In this document: positions 44,764 to 54,500 of the stretch, piece after piece | Layout of the letters: each line of letters begins with the position of its first letter | Numbering within the stretch: position 1 is the first letter of the stretch | Assembly: GCA_051278195.1 (NCBI GenBank) | Contig: JBNMQM010000007.1 | Span: forward strand, 1-64,000 | DNA: 64,000 nucleotides | Reading direction: 5' to 3' | Origin: JAHRVQ01 sp051278195 | Lineage (GTDB): Bacteria; Pseudomonadota; Gammaproteobacteria; Pseudomonadales; Azotimanducaceae | Made by a program: the position numbers and the translations under genes | The notes under the pieces: generated by a model | The model's database searches: none | Told to the model about the DNA's origin: nothing | Seen by the model: the letters and a program-made list of their open reading frames with translations, nothing else

Positions 44764-44792
44764 GGGGTCAGAGTAAATTTTACTCTAACCCC
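44764..44792. repeat. REP-like palindrome between nusG and rplK
   Basis: GGGGTCAGAGTAAA and TTTACTCTAACCCC form a near-perfect inverted repeat with almost no loop. From memory, GGGGTCAGAGTAAA palindromes are spread in proteobacterial genomes in association with RAYT-type transposases; none is encoded in this window. Its place in the rplK leader could also let it end nusG transcripts. Confidence 0.7.
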
Positions 44793-44894
44793 GAACTTAA
44801 CGCCTCTGCTGAGAAGCGAGAGGTAAGGTATGCGCTGGTAACAGCGCAAACGGGGAGCGAGAACCGCGCTTGTACCCAAACAAGGAGATATATT

Positions 44895-45329
44895 ATGGCA
44901 AAAAAGATTGATGCCTACGTCAAACTGCAAGTGCCAGCGGGCGCTGCAAATCCTAGTCCTCCCGTCGGTCCCGCGCTGGGTCAGCACGGTGTGAACATTA
45001 TGGAGTTCTGCAAAGCATTCAATGCAGAAACTCAGTCTATGGAAGCTGGCATGCCGATCCCTGTTGTGATCACGGTATATGCTGACAAGAGCTTCACTTT
45101 TATTAAGAAAACGCCTCCTGCATCTGTTTTGCTTAAGAAAGCAGCCGGTGTTACGAAGGGCAGCCCGACGCCTCACACCGACAAGGTCGGCAAGGTGACG
45201 CGTGCGCAGCTCGAGGAGATTGCGACTCTCAAAATGCCAGACCTGACAGCAAAAGATATGGATGCAGCGGTCCGAACAATTGCCGGTAGTGCTCGCGCCG
45301 CAGGCATTGAGACAGAGGGAGTTAAGTAA
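44895..45329 (+). CDS. rplK: 50S ribosomal protein L11
   Basis: Forms the GTPase-associated centre with 23S rRNA and is needed for RelA activation. 144 residues, with the Pro-rich QVPAGAANPSPPVGPALGQHG N-terminal signature (in two parts) and the C-terminal rRNA-binding domain ending in IAGSARAAGIETEG. AAGGAG precedes the ATG by about 8 bases. Overlaps rplA by one base; together they form the L11 operon. Confidence 0.97.
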   Translation: MAKKIDAYVKLQVPAGAANPSPPVGPALGQHGVNIMEFCKAFNAETQSMEAGMPIPVVITVYADKSFTFIKKTPPASVLLKKAAGVTKGSPTPHTDKVGKVTRAQLEEIATLKMPDLTAKDMDAAVRTIAGSARAAGIETEGVK

Positions 45330-46024
45330 TGGCTAAGCTCACGAAGAGAAAAAAGTTATTCGCTGAAAAAATTGAAATCGGCAAGCTTTATGCGATAGAT
45401 GAAGCGCTAGGCTTACTGGGTGAATTTGCTTCATCGAAATTTAAAGAGTCGATCGACGTGTCAATTAATTTGGGTGTTGATCCTCGAAAATCTGATCAGG
45501 TAGTTCGTGGTGCTACGGTGCTCCCGAATGGTACTGGTAAGACTGTCCGAGTGGCTGTTTTTACTCAAGGCGACAAAGTGGAAGAAGCCACTGCAGCGGG
45601 TGCTGACGTCGTAGGTATGGACGAATTAGCTGCCTCAATGAAGGCTGGCGATCTTAACTATGACGTTGTTATTGCTTCGCCGGACGCGATGCGAGTTGTT
45701 GGCCAGCTTGGTCAAGTACTCGGCCCTCGTGGTCTTATGCCAAACCCGCGTCTCGGCACAGTAACGCCCGACGTCGCGGAAGCGGTCAAAAATGCTAAAG
45801 CTGGCCAGGTCAGGTATCGAACTGACAAGAACGGCATCATTCATGGTGGTGTCGGTCAGATTGGTTTCGAAGCCCAGGCGATTAAAGAGAATATTGAAGC
45901 TTTGCTGGTCGATCTGAAAAAAGGCAAGCCTGCTTCGGCTAAAGGTGCTTATGTCAAGAAGGTCGTCCTTTCGACCACGATGGGTGCCGGTATTCCGATC
46001 GATCAGTCGTCACTGGAATTTTAA
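45329..46024 (+). CDS. rplA: 50S ribosomal protein L1
   Basis: Forms the mobile L1 stalk that releases deacylated tRNA, and represses the L11 operon in E. coli. 231 residues, standard size, with IDVSINLGVDPRKSDQVVRG, TVLPNGTGKTVRVAVF, LGPRGLMPNPRLGTVT and KNGIIHGGVGQIGF. Start overlaps the rplK stop (TAATG). A 312-base leader to rplJ follows. Confidence 0.97.
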   Translation: MAKLTKRKKLFAEKIEIGKLYAIDEALGLLGEFASSKFKESIDVSINLGVDPRKSDQVVRGATVLPNGTGKTVRVAVFTQGDKVEEATAAGADVVGMDELAASMKAGDLNYDVVIASPDAMRVVGQLGQVLGPRGLMPNPRLGTVTPDVAEAVKNAKAGQVRYRTDKNGIIHGGVGQIGFEAQAIKENIEALLVDLKKGKPASAKGAYVKKVVLSTTMGAGIPIDQSSLEF

Positions 46025-46336
46025 TTCAATGCGCAAGGCGAAAGCCTTGTGCAAAGGCGTGGAGCAATTGCTCTACGCATACAGAACTTTGGGGTCCTCA
46101 GTGGAAAGGTTGCTGGGGCTCGTCAAAGACCGCAGGTCCAACTACCAAATAGATAGGTGTTGGTTAAGTTCGGTAAGGTTGGTCTTCGGATCAAACTTGC
46201 AGGCCTGAAAAGGCCAAGGAGCCCGCGCAGACGGTGCGCCCGATTCGAAATATTTGAATCCTGTCGCCGTTAATAGGAGCTCGAGTAGTCATCACGATAC
46301 ATTGAGCATAAAGAAGTCGACACAGGAGTATTACTT
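46025..46336 (+). promoter_or_regulatory. rplJL leader (L10 leader) region
   Basis: A 312-base gap without a convincing gene. It has several short pairings (for example GGCCTG/AAGGCC near 46201-46216) and, in E. coli and others, the corresponding leader binds the L10-L12 complex to repress translation. A similar role is inferred from position; I did not identify the exact kink-turn. Confidence 0.55.
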
Positions 46337-46870
46337 GTGCCAATAGGACTTAAAGAGAAGCAGGCAATTGTTGCAGAGGTGAACGAAGCCGCTAGCAATG
46401 CGCTTTCTGCTGTTATGGCTGACTATCGTGGTGTCACGGTAGATGGTATGACCGAGCTACGTAAAGTTGCTCGTGAGCAGAATGTGTATGTGCGCGTGAT
46501 TCGTAACACTTTGGCCAAGCGTGCGTTTGAAGGGACTGAGTTCGAGTGTTTGAGCGAATCCCTGCTGGGTCCGAATATTCTCGCTTTCTCTTTGGAAGAT
46601 CCCGGTGCGGGTGCCCGCATCTTCAAGGATTTTGCCAAGGCGAACGAGAAATTTGAAATCAAGGCATTGAGCGTCGGAGGTAAGTTATTGCCCGCCGACC
46701 AAATTGATGCCTTAGCCAAGCTACCAACGCGGGATCAAGCGTTGTCAATGTTGATGTCAGTCATGCTGGCGCCAGTCACCAAGTTGACTCGTACATTGAA
46801 CGAAATCCCTACGAAGGTAACGCGTGTGGTTGCAGCGGTCAGAGACCAGAAGCAACAAGAAGCCTCTTAA
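46337..46870 (+). CDS. rplJ: 50S ribosomal protein L10
   Basis: Base of the L12 stalk. 177 residues from GTG 46337 with the family opening LKEKQAIVAEVNEAA, then VRVIRNTLAKRA, GPNILAF and a C-terminal helix binding L12 dimers (about 130-177). The ribosome-binding AGGAG lies 8 bases upstream. rplL follows after 27 bases. Confidence 0.97.
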   Translation: MPIGLKEKQAIVAEVNEAASNALSAVMADYRGVTVDGMTELRKVAREQNVYVRVIRNTLAKRAFEGTEFECLSESLLGPNILAFSLEDPGAGARIFKDFAKANEKFEIKALSVGGKLLPADQIDALAKLPTRDQALSMLMSVMLAPVTKLTRTLNEIPTKVTRVVAAVRDQKQQEAS

Positions 46871-46897
46871 GTAACTTAAATATTGGAGATAGGACTT

Positions 46898-47275
46898 ATG
46901 TCTTTATCAAAAGATGACATTTTGAATGCAATTGCTGAAATGAGCGTCATGGACGTCGTTGAACTTGTTGAAGCAATGGAAGAAAAATTTGGTGTTTCTG
47001 CTGCAGCCGCGGTTGCAGTTGCTCCAGCCGGCGGTGACGCTGGTGCTGCCGTCGAAGAAGAGAAGGATGAGTTTGATGTCATCATCACTTCTGCTGGCGA
47101 GAAGAAAGTAAACTCCATTAAAGTAGTTCGTGCGATCACGGGTCTTGGCTTGAAAGAAGCTAAAGCACTGGTCGACGAAGCGCCTTCTGTTGTTAAGGAA
47201 GGTGTGACTAAAGTTGAAGCAGAAGATCTCAAGAAACAGCTTGAAGAAGCTGGCGCTTCTGTGGAGCTCAAGTAA
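46898..47275 (+). CDS. rplL: 50S ribosomal protein L7/L12
   Basis: Multicopy stalk protein recruiting translation factors. 125 residues from ATG 46898: N-terminal dimer domain, Ala/Gly hinge (AAAAVAVAPAGGDAGAA in part, about 38-55) and C-terminal factor-binding domain (KVVRAITGLGLKEAKALVD). TTG at 46883 would add only five unlikely residues. Confidence 0.97.
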   Translation: MSLSKDDILNAIAEMSVMDVVELVEAMEEKFGVSAAAAVAVAPAGGDAGAAVEEEKDEFDVIITSAGEKKVNSIKVVRAITGLGLKEAKALVDEAPSVVKEGVTKVEAEDLKKQLEEAGASVELK

Positions 47276-47303
47276 TCCTAGATTACATTGGGTTCAAAAG
47301 CTC

Positions 47304-47337
47304 AAAGGCTGGCGGCATTTTGTCGTCCAGCCTTTTT
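47304..47337 (+). terminator. Attenuator between rplL and rpoB
   Basis: AAAGGCTGG pairs with CCAGCCTTT, with an inner CG pairing, followed by TTT. In E. coli an attenuator at this place lets only part of the ribosomal transcripts into rpoBC; the same is inferred here. Confidence 0.85.
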
Positions 47338-47410
47338 GCGCTTGAAATTTCGTGCTGCGAGCGAACGCTCGTCAGCCCACGCGAGTTAAAGATCTAGCCT
47401 GGAGGCATTG

Positions 47411-50400
47411 ATGGCCTATTCATACACAGAGAAAAAACGTATTCGTAAGGACTTCGGTAAACTCCGAACGGTTATGGATATTCCATACCTGCTTGCGATA
47501 CAGGTCGAATCCTATCAGGAGTTTCTGCAGGACCATATTACGGCAGAAGAGCGTATTGGTAAGGGCTTGCATGCTGCGTTTAAATCCGTGTTTCCTATCG
47601 TCAGCTATTCCGGCAGCGCAGCGCTAGAGTATGTCAGTTATCGTCTTGGTAAGGCGCCATTTAATGTGCGCGAGTGTCAGCTGCAGAGCGTCACCTATGC
47701 CGTGCCATTGCGAGTAAAGGTTAGACTGATCATTTACGATAAGGATTCGTCTAACAAAGCTATTAAAGATATTAAAGAGCAAGAAGTGTACATGGGCGAG
47801 ATTCCGCTCATGACTGAGAACGGTACCTTCGTCATCAATGGTATCGAGCGTGTTGTTGTGTCCCAGTTGCACCGTTCACCCGGTGTGTTTTTTGATCACG
47901 ACAAAGGTAAGACTCACAGTTCTGGTAAGTTGCTCTACTCCGCTCGGGTTATCCCGATGCGTGGATCCTGGCTCGATTTCGAGTTCGATCCCAAAGATGC
48001 TGTCTATGTCCGAATTGACCGTCGCCGTAAATTGCCCGCGTCGGTGTTATTGCGCGCGCTTGGTTACAGTTCGGAAGAAATCCTCGATATGTTCTTCGAT
48101 ACCGACACGTTCTACGTCGACGAAGAGAACTATAGCCTGAACCTAATCGCCAGTCGTCTCCGCGGTGATACAGCTCGGTTCGAGATCACCGGCGCCGATG
48201 GCGAAGTGATCGTAGAAGAAGGCGCTCGTATTACCGCTCGCCACATCCGTACCATGGAAACCGCTGGCCTCGAGCAGTTAGAAGTACCGCTCGAATATGT
48301 CTGTGGTCACGTGTTAGCAAATGACATTGTTGATCCAGAAACCGGCGAGATCGTCGTCGCTTGCAATACAGTCGTAACAGAAGAAGTACTCGCCAAGTTC
48401 GCTGAGATTGGTCTCGAAAGCTTCAATACTATTTACACCAACGATTTGGATTGTGGTCCGTTTATTTCCGACACACTAAACGCTGACTCATCTACAAACC
48501 GTCTGGAAGCTCTGGTAGAAATCTACCGAATGATGCGTCCTGGTGAGCCACCGACTAAAGAAGCCGCTGAAAACCTGTTTAACAACTTGTTTTTTGCGCC
48601 AGAACGATACGACCTCACTGCGGTGGGTCGAATGAAGTTTAATCGTCGTCTGGGTCGCGAAGAAGAAGTCGGCTCAGGTACGCTGTCGAATAACGACATT
48701 ATTGATGTTGTGAAATGCCTGATCAATATTCGTAACGGTAAAGACGTTGTCGACGATATTGACCACTTGGGTAATCGCCGCATCCGCTCGGTTGGTGAGA
48801 TGGCTGAAAATGCTTTCCGCCTTGGTTTGATCCGAGTAGAGCGTGCTGTGAAAGAGCGTTTGAGTTTAGCGGAATCTGAAGGTCTGATGCCTCAGGATCT
48901 GATTAATGCCAAGCCTGTCGCAGCAGCCGTGAAAGAATATTTTGGCTCAGCCCAGCTGTCTCAGTTTATGGACCAGAACAACCCGTTATCAGAAGTGACC
49001 CATAAGCGCCGTGTTTCGGCTTTGGGCCCGGGCGGTTTGACTCGTGAACGTGCAGGTTTCGAAGTTCGTGACGTACACCCAACTCACTATGGTCGTGTTT
49101 GTCCTATTGAAACGCCAGAAGGCCCAAATATTGGGTTGATTAACTCACTGGCCACCTACGCTCGTACCAATGAGTATGGTTTTCTAGAAAGTCCTTACCG
49201 CAAGGTAATCGACGGCAAGGTCACCAGTGACATTGAATACCTCTCCGCCATCGTTGAAAGCGATTACGTTATCGCCCAGGCCAGTGTGCCGCTCGATGAG
49301 GATTTTCACATCATCGATGATTTAGTTGATGTGCGCCATCAAGGTGAATTTACAAAAGCCATTCGTGAAAGTGTTAACTTTATGGATGTGTCACCACAGC
49401 AGGTAGTCTCCGTGGCTGCGTCGCTGATTCCCTTTCTGGAACACGACGATGCTAACCGGGCTCTGATGGGATCTAACATGCAGCGTCAGGCAGTACCGAC
49501 GTTGCGAGCTGAAAAGCCACTTGTTGGTACCGGCATGGAGAAAATTGTTGCCCGTGATTCCGGTGTCTGTGTTGTCGCTAGACGTGGTGGTGTGATTGAA
49601 ACAGTGGATGCTGCTCGTATTGTGATTCGAGTGAGTGATGCTGAGACTGAGTCCGGTGAAGCTGGTGTTGATATTTACAACCTGACGAAATACACCCGTT
49701 CAAACCAGAACACCTGCATTAACCAAAAGCCACTTGTGAAAGAAGGTGACGCTGTAGCCTCTGGTGACGTCTTAGCTGACGGTCCTTCCATCGATATGGG
49801 TGAATTGGCGCTTGGCCAAAACTGTCGCATCGCGTTCATGACCTGGAATGGCTACAACTTTGAAGACTCAATTCTGATCTCAGAGCGAGTTGTCAAAGAA
49901 GATCGGTTCACTTCAATCCACATTCAGGAATTGACTTGTATCGCTCGCGATACCAAGTTGGGTTCAGAAGAAATCACTTGTGACATTCCGAATGTCGGTG
50001 AAGGTGCGCTATCGAAGCTTGATGAATCCGGCATTGTTTATATCGGAGCTGAAGTGGAAGCGGGCGATATCCTAGTGGGTAAAGTGACGCCTAAAGGCGA
50101 GACTCAATTAACACCAGAAGAAAAGCTTCTACGTGCAATCTTTGGCGAGAAGGCCTCTGACGTGAAAGATACGTCGTTGCGCGTACCGAGCAGTTATAAC
50201 GGCACCGTCATCGATGTACGTGTCTTCACTCGCGATGGTATCGATAAAGACCACCGCGCGTTAGACATCGAGCGGCACGAAATCGAAGAGATTCGTCGCA
50301 ACGTCGAAGAAGAATATCGAATCATTCAGACGGCTACCTTTGAGCGTTTGGCTGGTTCTCTGACAGGTAAAGCGGTTATTGCTGGTCCTGGCTTGAAGAA

Positions 50401-51481
50401 AGGGGACAAGGTCACCAAGCAGTATCTCGAAGAACTGCCTGAAGATGATTGGTTTAAGATCCGAATGGATGCCGACACTCTGAATGAGTTGCTCGAAGCT
50501 GCCGATGGCCGTTTGAAAGAACGTCGTAAGGATTTGGATGAGCAGTTTGACGAAGGTAAGGGCAAGCTCGAATCTGGTGATGACCTAGCACCTGGTGTGC
50601 TGAAAATTGTCAAAGTCTATCTAGCAATCAAACGTCGTATTCAACCTGGTGACAAGATGGCTGGTCGGCATGGTAACAAGGGTGTTATCTCTGTTATCAA
50701 GCCAGTCGAAGACATGCCGTTTGATGAAGACGGAGAGCCAATTGACATCGTTCTTAATCCACTTGGTGTACCCAAGCGAATGAACGTTGGGCAGATCCTG
50801 GAAACGCATTTGGGTTGGGCCGCGGACGGTCTCGGTAAGAAGATTGGCCGCATGTTGGACGAACAACGTAAGGTCGCTGAGATTCGTGAGTTCCTTGATC
50901 AGATCTACAACCAGAGTGGTCGTGTCGAAGATTTGGATTCCTTTACGGATGCAGAGATTCTTGAGATGTCGCATAATTTACGCGGCGGTGTGCCAATGGC
51001 GACCAACGTCTTTGATGGTGCATCTGAAGCTGAAATTAAAACCATGCTGGATTTGGCTGACCTGCCGCTTGATGGGCAAACGACCTTGTTCGACGGTACA
51101 ACCGGTGAAAAGTTTGCTCGTCCAGTCACGGTCGGTTACATGTACATGTTGAAGTTGAACCACCTGGTGGACGACAAGATGCATGCCCGTTCAACCGGTT
51201 CTTATAGTCTCGTCACCCAGCAACCTTTGGGTGGTAAAGCTCAATTTGGTGGTCAGCGATTCGGTGAGATGGAAGTTTGGGCACTAGAAGCTTATGGTGC
51301 GGCTTACACCCTTCAGGAAATGCTGACGGTTAAGTCTGACGACGTTCATGGTCGAACCAGAATGTACAAGAATATTGTTGATGGCGACCATCGTATGGAG
51401 CCCGGTATGCCGGAGTCTTTCAACGTATTGGTCAAGGAGATTCGCTCGCTGGGTATCGATATTGAACTTGAGAACGATTAA
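47411..51481 (+). CDS. rpoB: RNA polymerase beta subunit
   Basis: 1356 residues, close to the gammaproteobacterial norm. The rifampicin pocket reads FMDQNNPLSEVTHKRRVSAL, the susceptible wild-type pattern; the C-terminal GGKAQFGGQRFGEMEVWALE and the DLPLDGQTTLFDG segment are also standard. ATG 47411 lies 5 bases after GGAGG; TTG 47408 precedes it in frame but is less likely. Co-transcribed with rpoC (80-base gap). Confidence 0.98.
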   Translation: MAYSYTEKKRIRKDFGKLRTVMDIPYLLAIQVESYQEFLQDHITAEERIGKGLHAAFKSVFPIVSYSGSAALEYVSYRLGKAPFNVRECQLQSVTYAVPLRVKVRLIIYDKDSSNKAIKDIKEQEVYMGEIPLMTENGTFVINGIERVVVSQLHRSPGVFFDHDKGKTHSSGKLLYSARVIPMRGSWLDFEFDPKDAVYVRIDRRRKLPASVLLRALGYSSEEILDMFFDTDTFYVDEENYSLNLIASRLRGDTARFEITGADGEVIVEEGARITARHIRTMETAGLEQLEVPLEYVCGHVLANDIVDPETGEIVVACNTVVTEEVLAKFAEIGLESFNTIYTNDLDCGPFISDTLNADSSTNRLEALVEIYRMMRPGEPPTKEAAENLFNNLFFAPERYDLTAVGRMKFNRRLGREEEVGSGTLSNNDIIDVVKCLINIRNGKDVVDDIDHLGNRRIRSVGEMAENAFRLGLIRVERAVKERLSLAESEGLMPQDLINAKPVAAAVKEYFGSAQLSQFMDQNNPLSEVTHKRRVSALGPGGLTRERAGFEVRDVHPTHYGRVCPIETPEGPNIGLINSLATYARTNEYGFLESPYRKVIDGKVTSDIEYLSAIVESDYVIAQASVPLDEDFHIIDDLVDVRHQGEFTKAIRESVNFMDVSPQQVVSVAASLIPFLEHDDANRALMGSNMQRQAVPTLRAEKPLVGTGMEKIVARDSGVCVVARRGGVIETVDAARIVIRVSDAETESGEAGVDIYNLTKYTRSNQNTCINQKPLVKEGDAVASGDVLADGPSIDMGELALGQNCRIAFMTWNGYNFEDSILISERVVKEDRFTSIHIQELTCIARDTKLGSEEITCDIPNVGEGALSKLDESGIVYIGAEVEAGDILVGKVTPKGETQLTPEEKLLRAIFGEKASDVKDTSLRVPSSYNGTVIDVRVFTRDGIDKDHRALDIERHEIEEIRRNVEEEYRIIQTATFERLAGSLTGKAVIAGPGLKKGDKVTKQYLEELPEDDWFKIRMDADTLNELLEAADGRLKERRKDLDEQFDEGKGKLESGDDLAPGVLKIVKVYLAIKRRIQPGDKMAGRHGNKGVISVIKPVEDMPFDEDGEPIDIVLNPLGVPKRMNVGQILETHLGWAADGLGKKIGRMLDEQRKVAEIREFLDQIYNQSGRVEDLDSFTDAEILEMSHNLRGGVPMATNVFDGASEAEIKTMLDLADLPLDGQTTLFDGTTGEKFARPVTVGYMYMLKLNHLVDDKMHARSTGSYSLVTQQPLGGKAQFGGQRFGEMEVWALEAYGAAYTLQEMLTVKSDDVHGRTRMYKNIVDGDHRMEPGMPESFNVLVKEIRSLGIDIELEND

Positions 51482-51561
51482 TCAGCGAACGAACAGCAAC
51501 CAAACAGAATTTGGAATGCAGTATTCATATAGGCGGGCGATAAGCCCGGTGGAGGAAAGCC

Positions 51562-54500
51562 TTGAAAGATCTTCTTAACATACTGAAAGCGCAAGGACAG
51601 TCCGACGAGTTTGACTCACTTCGGATCGGCTTGGCGTCGCCAGAATTGATTCGATCTTGGTCTTACGGCGAAGTTAAAAAGCCCGAAACAATCAACTATC
51701 GAACCTTTAAGCCGGAACGTGACGGCTTGTTCTGTGCCAAAATTTTTGGCCCAAACAAAGACTACGAATGTCTTTGCGGAAAATACAAACGCCTGAAGCA
51801 TCGTGGCGTGATCTGTGAAAAGTGTGGTGTTGAAGTCGCGCTGGCAAAAGTACGCCGCGAACGGATGGGGCACATTGAACTGGCTAGCCCAGTTGCACAC
51901 ATCTGGTTTCTGAAGTCTTTGCCTTCTCGAATCGGCTTGCTCATGGATATGACTCTCCGTGATATCGAGCGAGTCTTATATTTTGAATCCTTTGTTGTGA
52001 CCGATCCTGGTTTGACGACGCTGGAAAAGCGCCAGTTATTAACTGACGAGCAGTACTATGAATCGCTGGAAGAATTTGGCGACGAATTTGAAGCGAAGAT
52101 GGGTGCCGAAGCGATCCAGGACCTGATGAAGGACATGGATATCAGAGAAGAAATTGCGTCTGTTCGTGAAGAGCTGCCGCAAACGAATTCTGAGACCAAG
52201 ATTAAAAAGCTCACCAAACGACTTAAGTTGATGGAAGCATTTGATAAGTCAGGCAACAAGCCAGAGTGGATGATCTTTACTGTACTACCCGTTCTACCAC
52301 CGGATCTTCGCCCTCTGGTACCACTCGAGGGTGGCCGGTTTGCAACTTCGGATTTGAATGACCTGTATCGACGGGTTATCAACCGTAATAACCGTTTGAA
52401 GCGATTGCTCGACTTGTCTGCGCCGGACATTATTGTCCGCAACGAAAAGCGTATGTTGCAGGAAGCTGTCGATGCATTGCTGGACAATGGTCGCCGTGGT
52501 CGCGCCATTACGGGTACGAATAAGCGTCCGTTGAAGTCTCTTGCAGACATGATTAAAGGCAAGCAGGGTCGATTCCGTCAGAACCTGTTGGGTAAGCGAG
52601 TCGACTATTCTGGCCGGTCGGTCATCGTGGTTGGTCCATCGCTGAGGCTGCATCAATGTGGTTTGCCTAAGAAGATGGCGCTTGAGTTATTCAAGCCGTT
52701 CATTTTCGGTAAGCTCGAAGCGCGTGGCCTCGCCACGACAATTAAAGCCGCTAAGAAGATGGTTGAGCGTGAGACTGCTGAAGTCTGGGATATCCTGGCT
52801 GACGTTATTCGCGAACATCCGGTACTGCTCAACCGAGCACCGACACTTCACCGTCTGGGCATTCAAGCTTTTGAGCCTGTATTGATCGAGGGTAAGGCGA
52901 TTCAGCTGCATCCGCTGGTCTGTACGGCTTACAACGCTGACTTTGACGGCGACCAAATGGCTGTGCACGTACCCTTGACGATTGAAGCGCAGTTGGAAGC
53001 ACGGGCATTAATGATGTCTACCAATAACGTACTTCTACCTGCCGATGGCGAGCCTGTTATTGTGCCGTCTCAGGACGTTGTTCTGGGTGTTTACTATATG
53101 ACCCGAGAGCGGATTAATGACAAAGGCGAAGGCATGGTCTTTGCTGATATTCATGAAGTCTCACGGGCTTATCGTACCGAAAAAGTCGGTTTGCAAGCTC
53201 GCGTCAAAGTTCGCATCACTGAAACATCGCCAGACGATAACGGCGATATGGTGACAACCAGTAGCATTACCGATACGACGGTTGGCCGCGCTTTGTTGTT
53301 TGAGATTGTTCCAAAAGGATTAGCCTACGAGCATGTGAATCGCACGCTCGGCAACAAAGATATCTCTCGTTTGATGAACGTTTGCTATCGAACTGTTGGT
53401 TTGAAAGACACTGTGATCTTTGCTGACCAACTGATGTATCTGGGTTACGAATATTCAACAGCTTCCGGTGCTTCTATCGGTGTTGAAGACTTTGTAATTC
53501 CAAAAGAAAAAGCCAGTATCATTCAAAGTGCCGAAGACGAGATTCGCGAAATTGAATCCCAGTATGCTTCAGGCCTAGTGACTCAGGGCGAAAAGTACAA
53601 CAAGGTGATCGACATCTGGACCCGTGCTAACGACCAGGTGGGTGTGGCGATGATGGATAATCTTGCAAAAGAAACTGTCACCAATAAGGACGGCGAGAAG
53701 GAAGAGCAAAACTCCTTTAACAGTGTCTGGATGTACGCTGACTCTGGTGCTCGTGGTTCGCCCGCGCAGATTCGTCAGCTGTCCGGTATGCGTGGATTGA
53801 TGACCAAGCCAGACGGCTCGATCATTGAAACGCCCATTACTGCGAACTTCCGTGAAGGCCTGAACGTGATGCAGTATTTCATCTCGACTCACGGTGCACG
53901 TAAAGGTTTGGCTGACACGGCTCTTAAAACGGCTAACTCCGGTTACCTGACGCGTCGACTAGTCGATGTGGCCCAGGATCTGGTTGTTACTGAGCATGAC
54001 TGTGGTACAGACGATGGTTTGATTATGACTGCGGTTATTGACGGCGGTGACGTTGTCATGCCAATCGGTGGTCGTGTACTGGGTCGTACGGTTTCTCAGG
54101 ATGTATTCAACGTCGCCGGCGATGAAGTCGTGATTCCTGCGGGCACTCAGATCGACGAGAAATGGGTCACCATGCTTGAAGACCTCAGCGTTGATGAAAT
54201 GACGGTCAGGAGCGCCATTACCTGTAACACTCGATATGGTATTTGCAGTAAGTGCTACGGGCGTGATCTTGGCCGCGGACACCTTGTGAACATCGGTGAG
54301 GCGATCGGTGTTATTGCCGCCCAGTCTATTGGTGAGCCAGGAACTCAGCTCACCATGCGGACCTTCCACATTGGTGGTGCCGCATCGCGAGCCACGGCAA
54401 TCGATAATATTCAGGTGAAGCATCTCGGTACGATCCGTCTGCATAACCTTAAGACGATTCAGAAAATTAACGGTGATCTTGTTGCCGTATCGCGATCTGG

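Noticed and set aside
46025..46208. Reading frame in the rplA-rplJ gap
   Set aside because: It starts inside rplA, matches nothing known and lies in the expected L10 leader.
47411..51481. Resistance changes in rpoB or rpsL
   Set aside because: The rifampicin pocket and the S12 lysines match the sensitive wild type.
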